From positions 1,674,001-1,738,000 of the forward strand of contig JAXRKN010000040.1 in NCBI GenBank assembly GCA_038502055.1: a DNA stretch of 64,000 bases, in the 5' to 3' direction. The stretch's first letter is position 1; each line of letters starts with the position of its first letter. This DNA comes from Tanytarsus gracilentus (Eukaryota > Arthropoda > Insecta > Diptera > Chironomidae). Made by a program: the position numbers and the translations under genes. This document shows, piece by piece, positions 24,901-39,900 of this stretch. Under the pieces are notes generated by a model. It saw only the letters and a program-made list of their open reading frames with translations, had not been told where the DNA came from and searched no databases.

Positions 24901-27900
24901 TACTCTTTTGATCTTTGACTAATTAATTGTTAATGATTTTTGCTCTTTTCCTCTATCTTTCGTAGCGAGCTTTAAAGTGTACATGAAGTTGCATTACCCT
25001 TCTCATTTCTAGTTTTTATGCAGCGTGAGCGTTCGTTTTTTATTATTCTATTGACTCTTCAGATGAGGTTAACAACAGCGAGATATTTTTTGCATAAATT
25101 TCATTTACAGGATAAGATTTTAAATAGAGGATATGGAAAAGTTAATTGCAATTGCAAGACTTTCATTTTACGATGACTTCCAATTATTTTAAGTCTTTTA
25201 CTAAAAAAAGTTTATTAAATTTATTTGCTATTATTTTATGCAGTTATAGGAGAAGGCGGAGAGAAGTGTGTTGACGACTTTCTACATTGTAATTATTCAT
25301 CTTGATTTCATTGTTTCTATTCGGTCACGAGAGTCAACTCGAGAGATCATGAAAAAATCACAAATTGCATTTTTTTTGTATAATATGAAAATCTCTAGCT
25401 CGAACTTCAACTGTGTCGTGCATGACATGAATTGACAATTTTTATCTTACTCTCTTTTATATGTTGGCACACCACTCATGCATGAGAGATATTCTTTTCA
25501 ATCATTACACTATATATGACACTCTTGTTTACCGGTAGCACAATAAGCAAATTTACCACATTGTTGAGCAGCAACATGAGAAATATGCAAAATAATGAGC
25601 AAAAAATTTAGATTTCATATTGAGATCAAATGGATAGAAATTACAATCCAAACACCCTTTTTCCTTGAAACTCGAGGAATATAATTATTGTCACTTCAAT
25701 CGGGAGAGGCACATAAGAGAGTTCACGAGAGCCTTATTTAAGTGGAGCAGCAGCAGTGAATAGCATGCGGACAATGTAAAGTGACGAGAAAAAAGAAGAA
25801 TGAATGAATGAGTGGAGAGAGAGAAGAATTAAGTTACAATATGCGGAAAAAAAATTGTAACGATGACCTCTTGCAACCTGAGTTCACCGAAATTTAACTC
25901 TAAATGCTGTTTTATTACAGTTTTTTTTTGAAGTAGTTGCTATGGTTAAAAAAGTCACTGCAGCTCCTCTGTTTTTTGGTGCGAATAAATTTCATAAAAT
26001 CCCACGAAGTTTTTCAATTAGGTGTGTCTGATTCCGCGGATATGGAAAAAGATTTAATACATTTATGAAAGTTGTATCAAGTACAGGAAATTTTTAGCAC
26101 ATTACCGCCCACAAAATCTGTGTACTTAGTAACTTTGTTTTAAAAAATTGCATTTTTAAAAAATAAAAATAATTTCTAAAGGTATCAAAATAAAATATTT
26201 TTATTACTCTCATCGCATTCTGCTCGGACAAATTGTCGTTGATTTTTAATTAGCATAGTCATAAACGTTTGATATATGAATTATTCAATTCCTCCCCTCA
26301 CCATTAATGGTGTGTGATATACAATAAATCAATAAATGCTGTCTAGAGGTCATTTTTAACGATGGAAATGGTCATGACATTCGACTGTCAGTCATCAAAA
26401 ATTCACCAACAATACAAGCCATGTGTTTGTCATTAGTTGTTAATACTCACAACCCGATGGAAAATCAATAAAGAGTAAACTGGAGAGGAAATTGTGTTCG
26501 ATTTGCATATCAAGTGTACAGTAGCCATGCACGATGAAAAGTCTAATGACATCGTGTATACTGACTACATTAGCACTTGTTCTTGCTGCATTAATAATTA
26601 CACTTCTTTATTGCATTTTAAATATCATCTTTGCATTTTAATATTTTCTATTTTAAATTGACGCTTAAATTCATTTCAGCGACAACATTACCTTGCAATG
26701 CAATGTAAATAAAACTATAATTTTTTTGAACAGGAATGTTCATCATTTTTTTCGATTTAGTAATTTTTTTTTGTTTTATTTTTTTATGGGAATGTTATTT
26801 TAATTTTAAAGCAATAATTTATTTTTTTTTATTTTTTAAATAATTTTTTATTTTTTTTTTTTTAAAAAATTTAATAAAGGGTCCTAAATATTATAATTTT
26901 TCTAATTAAATAAAAATTTGTCTGCGTCCCGGTATATAATATTATTTGAATCATAGAGAGGAGAGACAGGAAGAGGAAGAGGTGTAAAAATCTAGAAAGA
27001 AACGGCACATACGATAAAAAATATTAGGTTTTGAATAATAATATATTATAAATAATTAAATAAATATATGGTAAACATTAAATAATATGTTAAGTGAAAA
27101 AAAAAAAAAAAAAATAAAATAAAGAAAAAAGAAAGTGTGACAGTGGATAAAAAAATTTATGAATGAGAGAAAATTAGGTAATTAATGTTAGTAAGGTTGA
27201 ATTAATGTGGAAGAGAAAAAATTTACCCAGGAAATATTTCATTTATGTGTGTTTGGGGATGATATTAATAGTTTAAATTATTTGACCTTAGATTTTTTTT
27301 GGTAGGTTTTAATTTGTGTTGGGGAGGTATTTGTTAAAATATATGTTTGTTTTATGTGAAAATATTGTATTTTGGGTGGAAAATAAAAATATGGAATGTG
27401 TAATGAATATTAAAATATTGTTGGAATCAAATTTTGTATGGTAAATTTAAAATTTTGTTGGAACATTTTCACAATATAATTAATGACAACAATTTCACAA
27501 CACTAGAAAATTTGAAATTTATTTTGTATGGCAACATTTTCACAACAACTTGTATGACAACATTTTCACAACAGTATAAGAAGATGAAGATTGTCAACAA
27601 TTGTTGCTTTGAGAAAGGTGCATTTTTAAAATCGTATGGCAACAATTCTGCAACAATTTATATGGCAACAATTTCACAACACTTTAATCCCGTGATTTAT
27701 TCTAATCTCGAAATTTGTATGGCAACAAAATTGTATGGCAACAATGATTTGTATGGCAACGTTCTTGTGACAACAATCCTGTTGCTAAAAAAATTAAAGT
27801 TAAATAAAGAATTCTTTTTGTAAATTTTCATTCAATAACAGGAGACGGATGATGACGTGATTGAAGAAGTCAAAGCAAGTGCCAAGGTGGTGATTTTCAC

Positions 27901-30900
27901 ATTAGCTCGTAATACAACGAACGCTTTACGGTGAGTCATAAAAGTGTCAGAAGCACTACGAATGCACCCTCTGCTTATAAGCAATGTATAGGGAGTGTTG
28001 CGAACGAAAGTCATTGAGGATTTGCACGCTTTACGAGTCTTGCGGTCATTTTCCTCACTCTCTTTAAGAAATTCTCGGAAGAACTTCGAACTCAAATAGT
28101 TTAAACTGTTTATAGAAAATTCAAGGCAAATGAGGCGAAATTTAAAATTCCAAAGCAATAACCTTTTTTTCGCGGGTTAAAAAAATGAAAAATTTGTGAA
28201 TTTACCGTTCAACACATGCTGCCGCTATCTCCGTCTCTTTTTCTATTCCTGGAAGTTTCGGATCATAAATTTTTATTCTTTTGACCGCTTTCGAATTTTT
28301 TTTTTAAAAAATTTTATTTTGTTGCGTTGTTAAATATTCTTCTTCACTATACATATGTGAATTTGCTTAGTATCCATAAAAAAATAATTTTGAATGTTCT
28401 CGCGAAAGTAAGTAAGAAGAAAACGCAATGTTTAACGGAAAAATTCATGAGTCAATGACATTTTTGTTGCGGACAGAAGCAGCAAGATGAACACAGTGGT
28501 GGGCCAAATCTCAATATAAAAAAACGGGAAGAGAGTGAGTGAGAAAAAAGTTAAACAGAATGGAAACAATATATAAGAAATGAGACAAAATTTGCTCGTG
28601 CGCGTGGTGGAAAACTTTCACAATTATTGCATTTTCAGGCGATGATTTTACACTTCCACAAAAATTGATGTTGTCTGCCCACTTTACAGCAAAAAATTTT
28701 TTAATCTCAAATTTTAGTAAAAAATGCACGATGATCATAAAAGTCAAACCTTGCGTATTTTTAATATTTTTATGAATATTTGACATTCCTTCATAACCTC
28801 TCTTGTCTCTTAAATCTTTTTTCATCTCTTTCTCGTCGTTTTAAAAGTTTAATGAATTGAGGAAAAAAATCGTTTTCGTGCACATTGTTTGTACAAAAAA
28901 TTGACGTGTGAGCGAAAATTATAAAAAGAAGCGAAAAGTGAAAAAGAAAAAAGTCAAATTTGCAACTTTTTTTTATCTGTAATGTAAAAACGCCGAGTGC
29001 AACAATATATTGGCTGAGTCTCGCTCACGAAAATTTTTCCTCATGCGATTTAAATAAACGCGCGTGTGCTTGTGAGTTTTTGTTTCGTTGAAGTTCATAT
29101 TCTGTCATATTCAGATGCGATGAAAATGTAATACGAATGTGCATGTGTAAGAATTGAATTGCAGATGACAACGTTTCGGAATTTCCAGAGAAATATTTTT
29201 CGTACAATGCTAAATTCTGTTTTTTTATCCGCAATTGTCGTAAATGCACTAAAGTCTGAATGTGTCGAATCAATTACGGTCAGTGCAATGCACATTAAAC
29301 GATAACGTTAACCTTATTAGCAAATGGAGCATGAGGTTTATTTATGTACCTGCATATATATACAAAAATTATATTTTTATCGTTCATAAAATAAATTTAA
29401 TTATTTAAAATTCTTATCGCCTCAAAAAAATTTCGAACGTCAAAATTATGCAATGCATGAGAAAAGAAAACAAGTTTCTCCTCTTCTTGCACCTTTCTGA
29501 TGCAATCGCAATTTTTTCGCAAAGAAATTTAATTTTCATTTTACGACTTTTTATATCGACTTGGTCTCAAAAAAATGACAACAAATCCGCCTTATTTACA
29601 TTCAAAATTTCTTTTTCAGCACACCGAGATTTTTTTTGGATATCATCCGACTTTTTTTAAATGTAAGATGAACTCTCTCTGTTGCCTCGACTCGGCAATT
29701 AAATTTTTGACTTCTTTTTGTACTGTTTATGAAGTAATGTGAAACACAGCAGCTATATCAAAATGATAATTCAGTGCCATGGAGATTTTCATCTCATAAT
29801 AATGAAATTATAATAATGAGAAAAGTTTATAACGATAATACTCACAGTCTCTACTCATACCAACAGCCAAACATTTTTTAAATCTACAAAATTGGCATCG
29901 ATTTCGGTTTAGTCGAATCACCAAGCATTTTCCATCACGCAGGCAACGATATTCAATCTGCTTCTGTATGCTCCGCCGAAAAAATCCCTGAAACACATTT
30001 TTTGAGTTATTTAAATGATGATCTCATTGGACTGATATCGATTTACAATGTACCTTACACCCTTCGCACGAAGTTACGCCGTAATGATAACCTGCGAATT
30101 AAAGAGAGAATTTATGGATATTAAATAATTTGTTGAAATCAATTTTTTAATAGGTTTGCGCGTTTTTATTAATTATGTCACATTAAGAGTTTAAAAATTT
30201 TTAGACTGGAAAAAATTAAAATTCTTAATCCAAAGAGAAGTATAAAAAAATTACTAGACATAATGTACGAATGTCTTCTCCGTATAAAAATCAATTTTTG
30301 CTAGGTTAAAACATGATTTTGATTCAATGATATTCAATTACCTGAAGCTTTATCTCCGCAGACTTTACATGCGACGAAGCTCTTGTTACCCGACGATGAA
30401 CTTGAATTAGAATCAGCAGCTGATGTTGTTGTGGCTGTTCCACTCGATGTTGGTGAAAATGGTTGACTTTCTGAAAAATAAGAAAAAGATTGCTGAAATT
30501 AATATTCATCACAACAAGCTGAAAGAAAAATCTCTATAAATGTGTAGCTCAATGAGCTTTTCTGTTTTCCCTTCCTCCTCGAGCGTAAGAGAGAGATTTT
30601 TTTGGTGGTGAATAATTTGTTTATTTAATGAAAGCAATTTTCTCGCTCTCATACTTCTCGCTCATAATTTCAGCAAAAATTATTTATGACTTTTTCTTTC
30701 ATCTTCACTCTCATTGTCGCGAGATTTTGCGTTTTGTAATTTATGCGTTATGACGATGAGAGTGAGTAGAAAAATTATTTTGCGTGTCGCGGTGACAAAT
30801 TTCTTGATTATCTTGCCCTTGATTTATGAATTGTTAGCGAAAAAAAAGAGTTTCAATGAACTTTTCGGTTAGGAATATTTATGAGGTCCCAAATTTACAG

Positions 30901-33900
30901 ACTTGAGGCATGAAATTTCAAGTTCGACATAAATTACGGCATTTGAAAAGTTTTCACAATGTAACAAGTGGCCTCCAGCCTACACAAAATTAAGGAAATT
31001 ACGAAAAGTCATAAGATTGTGATCACCCTCGCTTCGTTCTGTTTAACCCCCCAAGTGATGATTAACAATGGAAGTTCCGATGAAAAATGTGCCTAAATAA
31101 ACTCGACAAATGAATAAGATTCAACCAACTGGACACAAAAGCGCATCTTCTCGAAGGAATCTTAAAAGCTTTTAGTGAAATTAAATATGTAAAAAAAAAC
31201 AAAAAAAAAAGATTTCCGGAATATTGTGAATTGTTTAAATTGAGAAATTTCTTGTGGTTATTTCGTGATTAATTATGTTTAAAAATTTAGATGGCATTAA
31301 ATTATTTCACGATTCAGTAAAAAATGACATGTGATATTCCATTGTTGTTGTGCACAAGCGTGTGGCTCTTTTTTCTAATTTCGACCTCAAATTTTTCAAT
31401 TTAAATTCTTTACATGCTTTCACTCTTAAACTTATGCACATAATAAGCTTCCGCAAAACTTAATGCTAAAAGTATAGGTGCGAATAAAATTTTGGATATA
31501 AAAATTATTTTTCTAATTAAATCTATTTTACTGTCCGGTTGAAGAAATTTTATTTATGAGAGACCGCGTGACATAATTTCTCTTTGAAACTAAAACTTGT
31601 TAAAATATATTTGACAAGCTGTATAGAAAAATAATTATTCAATAACATGATGATAAACGTGTTAATTTTGTGATTATTCGCTTGAAGTATAATTCCAATT
31701 GAAATGATTAGCAAATCGTAAATTTTTGAATTCCATAGAAAGAAAGAAATATATTAATTATATTAAAAAACGTAAAATTATTTTATAAATTTTTAAATAT
31801 ATTTAAAAGTGTATAATTATCATTAAGAAGAAGAATTCACCCGACAAATGTTATTCTATTGATGCCATTCTCTCTGGCATATAATAACAGTAAAATAATG
31901 AATTTAACATTTAGAATGAATGAATAGCCTCACAGCTTGAAAACATAAAAACACCTCCGCATAAAATGATGATTGTGCTATGGACAAACAAATGTTAACT
32001 TGCAAAATGGTAACAAAGAATGGAAACATACACAATTAATATAAAATAAAATATTTACTTCAAAATAAAAGTTTTCGTTTTTTCTTCTCCTTTCATTATT
32101 GCAGTTAATAAAAAATGTGACATCCACTTTAGAAATTAAAAAAAATTGTCATTTAACTCAAAGAATTTCAAATCTCTTTTCTCCCTTCAGCTTCTTTATT
32201 TTTTATTTAAATGAACATTGCAAGCCAACCCAAGTGAATTCTTTATGATTGTCAGAGCAGCTCATTAAACTCACATTCATTCATCTTAAAGTGTCAGCAT
32301 GCACGAGAGATAAAGCTCAAGAAAAGCTCTTTAGACACGAAAAGTAATTTCCATCCCTTCCAGCGACACCGTAAATTCCAATTTGTGTCTTTCTTCTTAC
32401 TTCATTAGACGTCAAATGCACCTTGTGGATGCGAAATAATATTCTAGAAAACGCAAAGATTTTATTCATTTTAATCGTCACACATGGAAAGCAACATTAA
32501 AGCAGAATTTTATATTAAACATAATTTTGAACACAAAATGAGGTTGACACGATTCTTCTACCTTAACTTCCTACTCGCAGTTTAATTAGAGGAAAAAATC
32601 TCACTTACAACACGGATTCTCAAACTGTGCTTATGAAATGCTGAATTTACAGACTTTTTATTTTCTTCTTGTTCAGTGCCTCTAAAACTTTTCTCAAATA
32701 CATAAATCTTTTTTGAGTTTAGCCAAAATTTTTTTAGCTGTATTGTTTATTGGTGTTCAAAGATTTTGGAAATATTGAATTAATTTTCCAGTGAAATTTT
32801 TTGAAATAAACTTTTAAAGCTTTAATTTTCATCACTGAATTTTCTCTTGTTACGAGCACCGAATGAAAATTAAATATCAATATTTCATAATGTACATCGT
32901 GCACACGACTCTTGACTCGAGAGAGCGCGAGATATGTGAAGTAATTTGTGAAAATTTAATATGGTAAAAAGATAAATTGCGAGATTATACTCGCTAGATA
33001 ACGCATACTCATAAATTATGCTTGAATTTATCACACACGTCGACTCGATGGATAATAATAACGACATATGAAAACACAGCCGGCGAAAAAGAAGACAGAA
33101 ATATTTTGCGAAAAGCTCACGAACATGTGCCTCAAATCAATTCGAGATTAACAGTTTCATGCGCTTGTTTACTTGTTTGAAAGGTTTTTTTCCTTTTAAA
33201 TGTATACTTGTGATGAGTGTATGTAAATACACGAGAGCTAGAGAGATTTAAGCTCTGCCAATTATCGACATTATATGCATTAGACAAGGGTTCTTTCCGC
33301 ATATACAAGAAAGGTAGATAAAAAAGAAAACATTTTATTCGCTCTCGAAACAACAAACAGACACGAGTTAAAAAGCTTTTTACTTAAAATTCATACTGGC
33401 GATGCCAGATTAATTTTCGCGTGAAGAGTGTTAAGCGATGGATCATTTCGACAGAAGTGTTTGGCAATTAAATTATTATGTGTTGCTTTTAAAACGTGCA
33501 AAATTTTTATTATTCAGCGTAAGAAATTAAATAAATTTTTTTAGTGTCATCTTGATTATGTGCCGTTGAAACACTGTGAAAAATTGATTATGTGCATGAT
33601 CATGCGTATTTTTATACAAATCTGTCAATGGGCTCATTTAATATATTTTTCCATCTCTTCATCTTCCAAATAATTTTGATTTAATCTCAATTGATTTTCT
33701 TTTTTCATCGATTATTCATTTTTATATCAAGTTATCGTCTACGTGCGTTTTTACGACGATGAAGTTAACAAATGAAATTTATCATATCGTGCGTTCCATT
33801 AAAAGTTACATCAACTTTTTGAGCGATAAATGATTTAGAACTTTTTGATGAGATTTTAATTTTTTATGTCCTTTTCGGTTCGTAATTTAAGAAATTTATA

Positions 33901-36900
33901 AATCAATATTTCAAATTATAAAAGTTTCGTTAATGTAAGAAAAACTCCCAAATTATTTTGATTTTAATTAGTTTTAATTAATTTTGAGAAAATTCTAATA
34001 GAAATTAATTAGGATACAATTAATTATTAAAACCAGATTTCAAACGAAAAAGCTCAAAAGACAAAAATATTGCGTAATAGGCACGATGATGATTGGAATG
34101 TAAACGGAGGCTCTTCGTGATGAGAAAGTAAAACACATCTCACCACCTGTTAGGAGGTCGTCAACCTTATTACTGTTTACAAGGTGAAATGGATTTTTTT
34201 TAATTTCTGGGTAGGCAGAAACAATTTTCCGCAGTCGGTTTACATAACGTGAATCCTTTCCATCTCAAATTCTTCTTTCTCTTGAGAGAAAAATACAATT
34301 TTCAACTCTTTTTTGTGAAAATAAAAGGCATTTTATGAGAGCTTTTAAGCTCCAAGAATTCCTTTCACATTTGCCATGGAAACAAAATTGAATGCGTATG
34401 ATACGGAATAAGCGAAATAATGTCATTGAACTGCCATCAAATTGATTAATTTGTTATTAAAGAACATTTATGTATTGCGTAATGGCAATTTCGCCCTGAG
34501 AATACATTCAGAGAGCACACACGAGCATTTCATCACCCATTATATGTTAAGAGGGAGAAATTAATTAAGTCCTCCATTCATATAATCACGAAGGCAAGAG
34601 AATATTTATTAAACTTCGTCTTTACTCTCATCACACATCATAATTATTACTTTTTTGTTATTTTCTCTTTCAACATTCTTCTTTTTACATCACAATCGAG
34701 TGCGCAAACGAAAAATTCTTCCACACAAATATTTTACTCTTTTGTGCGAGATTTTTTTTGCTGAAAATATTTCATGCTTTTGCTTTAATATTGTTAATGA
34801 GAATTTAAGTTTTCCCTATGGTCAGGATTTTGACTACCGATGAAAAAAAATTTGGGCGAAAAAACTTCAAAAACGAAAATAAAGATTCATAAAAAAAAGT
34901 CTGTCACAAAAAACTCGTCTTTCAAAGAAAAAATAAAATCCCTCGCATAAGGTGTAACATTCAAAGACATCTGAAAGCCTTTTCATAAAAAGAAAAAGCC
35001 TTCCTTTTTTACATGAATCACGAAGATGATTTTTTTAAATTTTTAAAAGCGTTTAAATTCGTCTAGCGAAAATTTTATGATTTTTTGAAACCTCAAAAAT
35101 ATAAAAAGATTACAAAATATATGAAATGCATACTAGAGGTTGAAATTTGAAACACTTTCCACACAAACATAAAAAATGCATGAAAATGATCCAATTATGT
35201 AATTGCTTGCAATGCCATGTATGTTATATAATGCAAACATCGCCCGAGCTACTTGAGACACTTTTCTTCTTCTGCTTGCTTCATTTTCAATTTACTTCGT
35301 GCCTTGTTCTTTGCAGACCACAAAAGAAAAGACGAGAAAAATTCCAGCGAACATCATTTCACGCGTGATTATCATTGCAAAAGAATGAACTTGAGAAATA
35401 TATGGATCACTACGTGGCGATTGATTATGTGGTCCATTAGTTGAGTTCTTTACTCCCGGAAATGTTTGATATAGTAAACAATATAGTTGCTTTTAACATT
35501 TAAAAGCCCTAAAGATGCCATTTGCATATCATGCTTAGTTCTCTGTATGGTTTTGTTCATCATTGTTTCCATTCACGTTCCTTGACAGTTATATATTTAT
35601 GCAGAAGTACATCAACTATTGCTATGCTATGGGGTTCAATTAATTTATTTTATTGTAAAAGACTTCAATTAGAAGAATTCTGCCTTTAATTATGCAAATC
35701 GATTTTCTTACTCGTTTCACGATCATTTATCTTCAGGGGAAAAATCATACAACAAATTCACTGACATGTTAAATTGATGGTTTTTAGGAACGAATGTGTA
35801 AAATATTTAAATTAAATTTTATCGAATAAAATGCTTTTTAAAAATTTATATAAAGGTCCTTTAATTTGCTTCTAATTATAATGACAAATGCGTTGCAACC
35901 TTTTCTTGAAATTCCATCCTAATTGCGTAAAATATTTATAACCAAAGGCCCGCAATTAACATGCCGTGCGATTATATTACAAGGAAATTAAATAATGATG
36001 ATCTTTACCTTTTTCTATGAGTTTTAAAAGTATTGCGTTTCATTGCCTAATTATTTTTACATTTTTTTAAAAAGTGAATGGAAAATGTTTCTTTTGATTT
36101 GTTGTTTTTATTTTTTAGCATTAAAAAAAATATGTCTGTAATATTTGATAACAGAATTAGAGAAAAGTATTTTAACACTACAAAATATTTAAAGGAAGAA
36201 TTCTGTTAATTTAGAAAATCATTAAAAACATATTTAGTTGAAATTTAAACAAATTTAGTATTTTAATGCCAATAAAAAGCTAACAGTATAACTAATGTCG
36301 AAGGATTATTCATTCATCTTCCATTCTACATTCATATTCACTCATTGATTAGCATGCAGAAAACGTATACTGTCGATATATATATTTTTCTCTCTCCTCA
36401 CTGATGGTGGTTAAGAGTCACGCCAACGGAATTATCTCATCTTAATTTCTATGCTTTATTAAGTCAACATTTCTTTTTTCTTTCCTTCTTTGAATCGTTC
36501 TTGAATATAAAAATGGCAAAAAGCAGCAGCAGCACCAACATAATCTAGCGAGAGGCGCGGCAGAATAAAAAGGAGTTCAACAAACTCTTTCATCATGTGC
36601 CAAATGGATAAAGACAATGGCATAGCACGGTGAAATGCTTTTTGCCTTCCATTATGTTTTCGTTCTCACTCACTCGCAATTCTTCTTCCTACATCTCATA
36701 CCGCTGAACATAACTTACAAACTCAAAAGTTGATTAAGCTCAACAATATCACATCATAAAATAATTGTATAGTGCTTGCTTTATAACTTAAATGGCTCTG
36801 AGTTCAAGTAGATTATGGGGGAAAGCATAAGAGCAACTTTAAAAACTTCCTCATAATCAATTTTCTTCTTATTGCGAATAAAAGAAAAGTTTATAATTGA

Positions 36901-39900
36901 AAATTATGATGAGCTTATATAGACAAATAATTTTGGCTCAACCTCACATCGAACTCTTCTGCTGTTGAATCATTAAAAGACTTAAAATTACTTTTAATTA
37001 ACTTATTATGATAACACTAGCAACTAGCTTGAAAGTTTTTTTAATCCTCTAAAGATCCTTTTCTTAAGTATCGCTGAATTGAATTCTTTTATCATCGGCA
37101 CACGACTTAAAAGTTCGATGAAGAAAATTTTCAAAAGGGATTTTCTCCACAATTTCATTCACAATGAAGGATTAACCAAGAAGAATGCCCGTCCTTTTTT
37201 GTGAGCACAGTTTCTTTATGACTTTTTTTACGAAGCTGGTCGATGTCAGTCTGCACTCAATATTTTTAAATCCTTCTTTTTTAACATAAAAACTTATTTT
37301 GTGTAGTTTTGTTCTGTATCTAAAGTTTAATATTTAAAGCGTTAAAAACTCACGAATTATAAAATGATCTACCAATATTTTTAAGTCTCTTAGATTTTTT
37401 GTAACAATTTTTATTGCGTTGTAAATTGATGACATTATATACGGATAAAAAGTAACAATGACAACCGTATTAATAAAATCTTCTCGAAGCTTCTCAATTT
37501 TTAAGCATTCTCATGAAAAAACAACACGAAGGAAATTGCTGACAACAGCTTCATATCTCTTTAATGTACAAACAAATTGTTAAATAAAAATTATTGCGCC
37601 ACGTGGGCTCTCTTCAAAAATACTTAGAAGAGATTTATTTGTATTCAATAAAAACCTTAGTTACATTTTCAAAATGCTTTTCACTTGATCACTTGTTCAT
37701 AAAAAACCGATTCGTGCAAAGATTGAAAAAGTCAGCAGTTGATGTGAGGCTTAAAAAATAAGAATGTGTAAATAAACTCTGAAAGTCCATTGAATTGGAA
37801 TGGGCTTGGAAACGTTCTATGGGCAATAAAAGTGAAGAGGAGTTCACCGAATCACCTAGGGATATGAAAAAAGTTGTGTAACAAATAGAGAAACATTTAA
37901 ATATAAAAATTAATTTTTTCAGTTAACAAACTGCAACAAGAAATTTATTGATGCAGTGCACGAATGAGAAAATAAAACAAAATAAAAAACCGTTTGAACG
38001 AAACCGATAAAAAAAACTTCCTCATTCGTATTGTAAATTAATAAAAAATATTTTAGCGATGAAAGAAAAAATGAAGGAATATAAAAATGCTAATTAATTT
38101 ATTTTTTCGGAAATATGCAAGCTCTTCATGCATTGAAACTGCTTGAGAATTTGAGATATTCTTCTCAGAAATACAAATGACTAATTATTTTTAACCCGAA
38201 TAATTTTTTTTAAATGTCCTGGCAAAAAAGTGCCCATCTCGTCACTCAGATTTAAAGTGAAATTTTTATAAGTTATGTAATTTAAAAAAAGTCTTCAAAA
38301 ATGAAAACAAAATTGTTAATGTCCGTCTCACTCAGCTAAATGAAATTTTTCTTGCTTAAATGGATTTTTATGATTCTCTTAAAGTGCTGCAAGCTTCTCT
38401 TGGGTGTTATTCAAAACGTAGGTTCATTAATTCTGCTTAATATTTATTGAAAATTCATCAAGGAAATAAACAAAAAAGACGAAACTGTGAAATCGAGTTG
38501 CAGAGCGATAAAATTCATAAATAAGAGTCGAATCGTGTGCATTGTTCATGTTTGTCGTTTAGCTACAGCGAGAGCGTATACAATGCACATATTTGGGAGA
38601 TTTTTGGTAGTTCATTTGAGCTTAAAGGCGAAGATAAGAGCGGAGGAAAGAAACAAAGAAATCCTCAGCAATTTGCATAATTCATTACCTCGGTGAGTGC
38701 ATGAAATTGTTTAATACGCAAAGTTATGTTGAGTTTTTCTTTTTTACAAAAAAAAAACATTCTAACAAAAGTAAATTTTTTTTCTACAAAAAAGTCTTTG
38801 CGTGCTTTTGTAACATTTGATCAACATTTTTTACCTCAATTCCACTCTTATGTTGCCTTTTTAGATTTATTGCGTAAAACTCATGTGGTCAATGGCTCGC
38901 AATAAAAACCGTGCTGAATGGATTGATTTTTATCATTAGTTCTCTTGGCATGTATGTGCGTATTATATGTTTTTTGCTGTGAAGAAGCCTCGAGAGGCGT
39001 CAGATATGTATACGAATCTGGCCACAATTAATCTTCACTAACTTCTCTCTTTTTATGTTCTCTTCGTGTTTATTCCTTACTTACAGCAATTATGACTCTT
39101 AAAGATTTATCAATGAAATTAAATTTGTCAAAAATAATTCGTGAGCGAAATTAACTGCTGGAAGATGAAAAATTTGATAAATGTAGAGATTTAAAATAAT
39201 TTTGTACTTATTTCAAATTAATTCGCAAAATATAATCGAAGATAATTGTTGTGACGCATTTAAAAATTAGTAAAAATACAAAATATTCAAACAAATCTCG
39301 AGGTAAAATTCGTTGGAGCTTGAAATCTTTTAAGGCATAATTTTATAAATCTCAAAATCACTCAGCGAATAAGCACTTATCATACCTGTGAATTTGATTT
39401 AATTTCTTTTCATACTTTTTCCTCAATCATCATGTATGAGATGCTTATTAAGAGATAATCAGTTCATATGAAAATATAACAATTCACAAATTGATTGAAA
39501 ATAGCTTTTAAGCTTCTTGCTACTTTCCCGCATGAATTCCAAGAAATATTCAGCAGAGATGCGAGAGATAATTTTTTTATGCCGGAGAAAATTAAGTTTT
39601 CTCATAAAATCTGTGTGCGTAGATGCGAGAAACGTTGTCAATCTTCATTATTTATTCTCGCATAAATTTCCCCGACCATGTGTGTGCGTTTCTGATGTCC
39701 TGTGTGCTGACGAAAATAGTTTTTGTTTTTGTTAAACAATAAAATGTAATCAAGAACAACATTTGCACCCGAATCAATGTCAATTAGAGTCATTAAAAAT
39801 TTATTTATCATTAAGTGCCCATGCGTGTGTTTATGTGAGAATAGAGAATCAGCGTCAAATGGTTAATTAATTAACAATTTAATTTTTTACAAAATCTTAA

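Noticed and set aside
27940..28000. EALRMHP reading in a plus frame, reminiscent of the cytochrome P450 K-helix
   Set aside because: Only a few residues match, stops follow at once and no heme-binding motif is nearby.
27832..28158. 108-codon minus-strand ORF over the orphan exon
   Set aside because: The plus strand has the splice signals and the more protein-like translation; the minus frame appears to be its shadow.
29808..29996. E75 instead of E78 for the nuclear receptor
   Set aside because: Second-finger residues [20 protein letters not shown] and FKKCL fit E78; E75 has a different loop with NQQCSILRINR.
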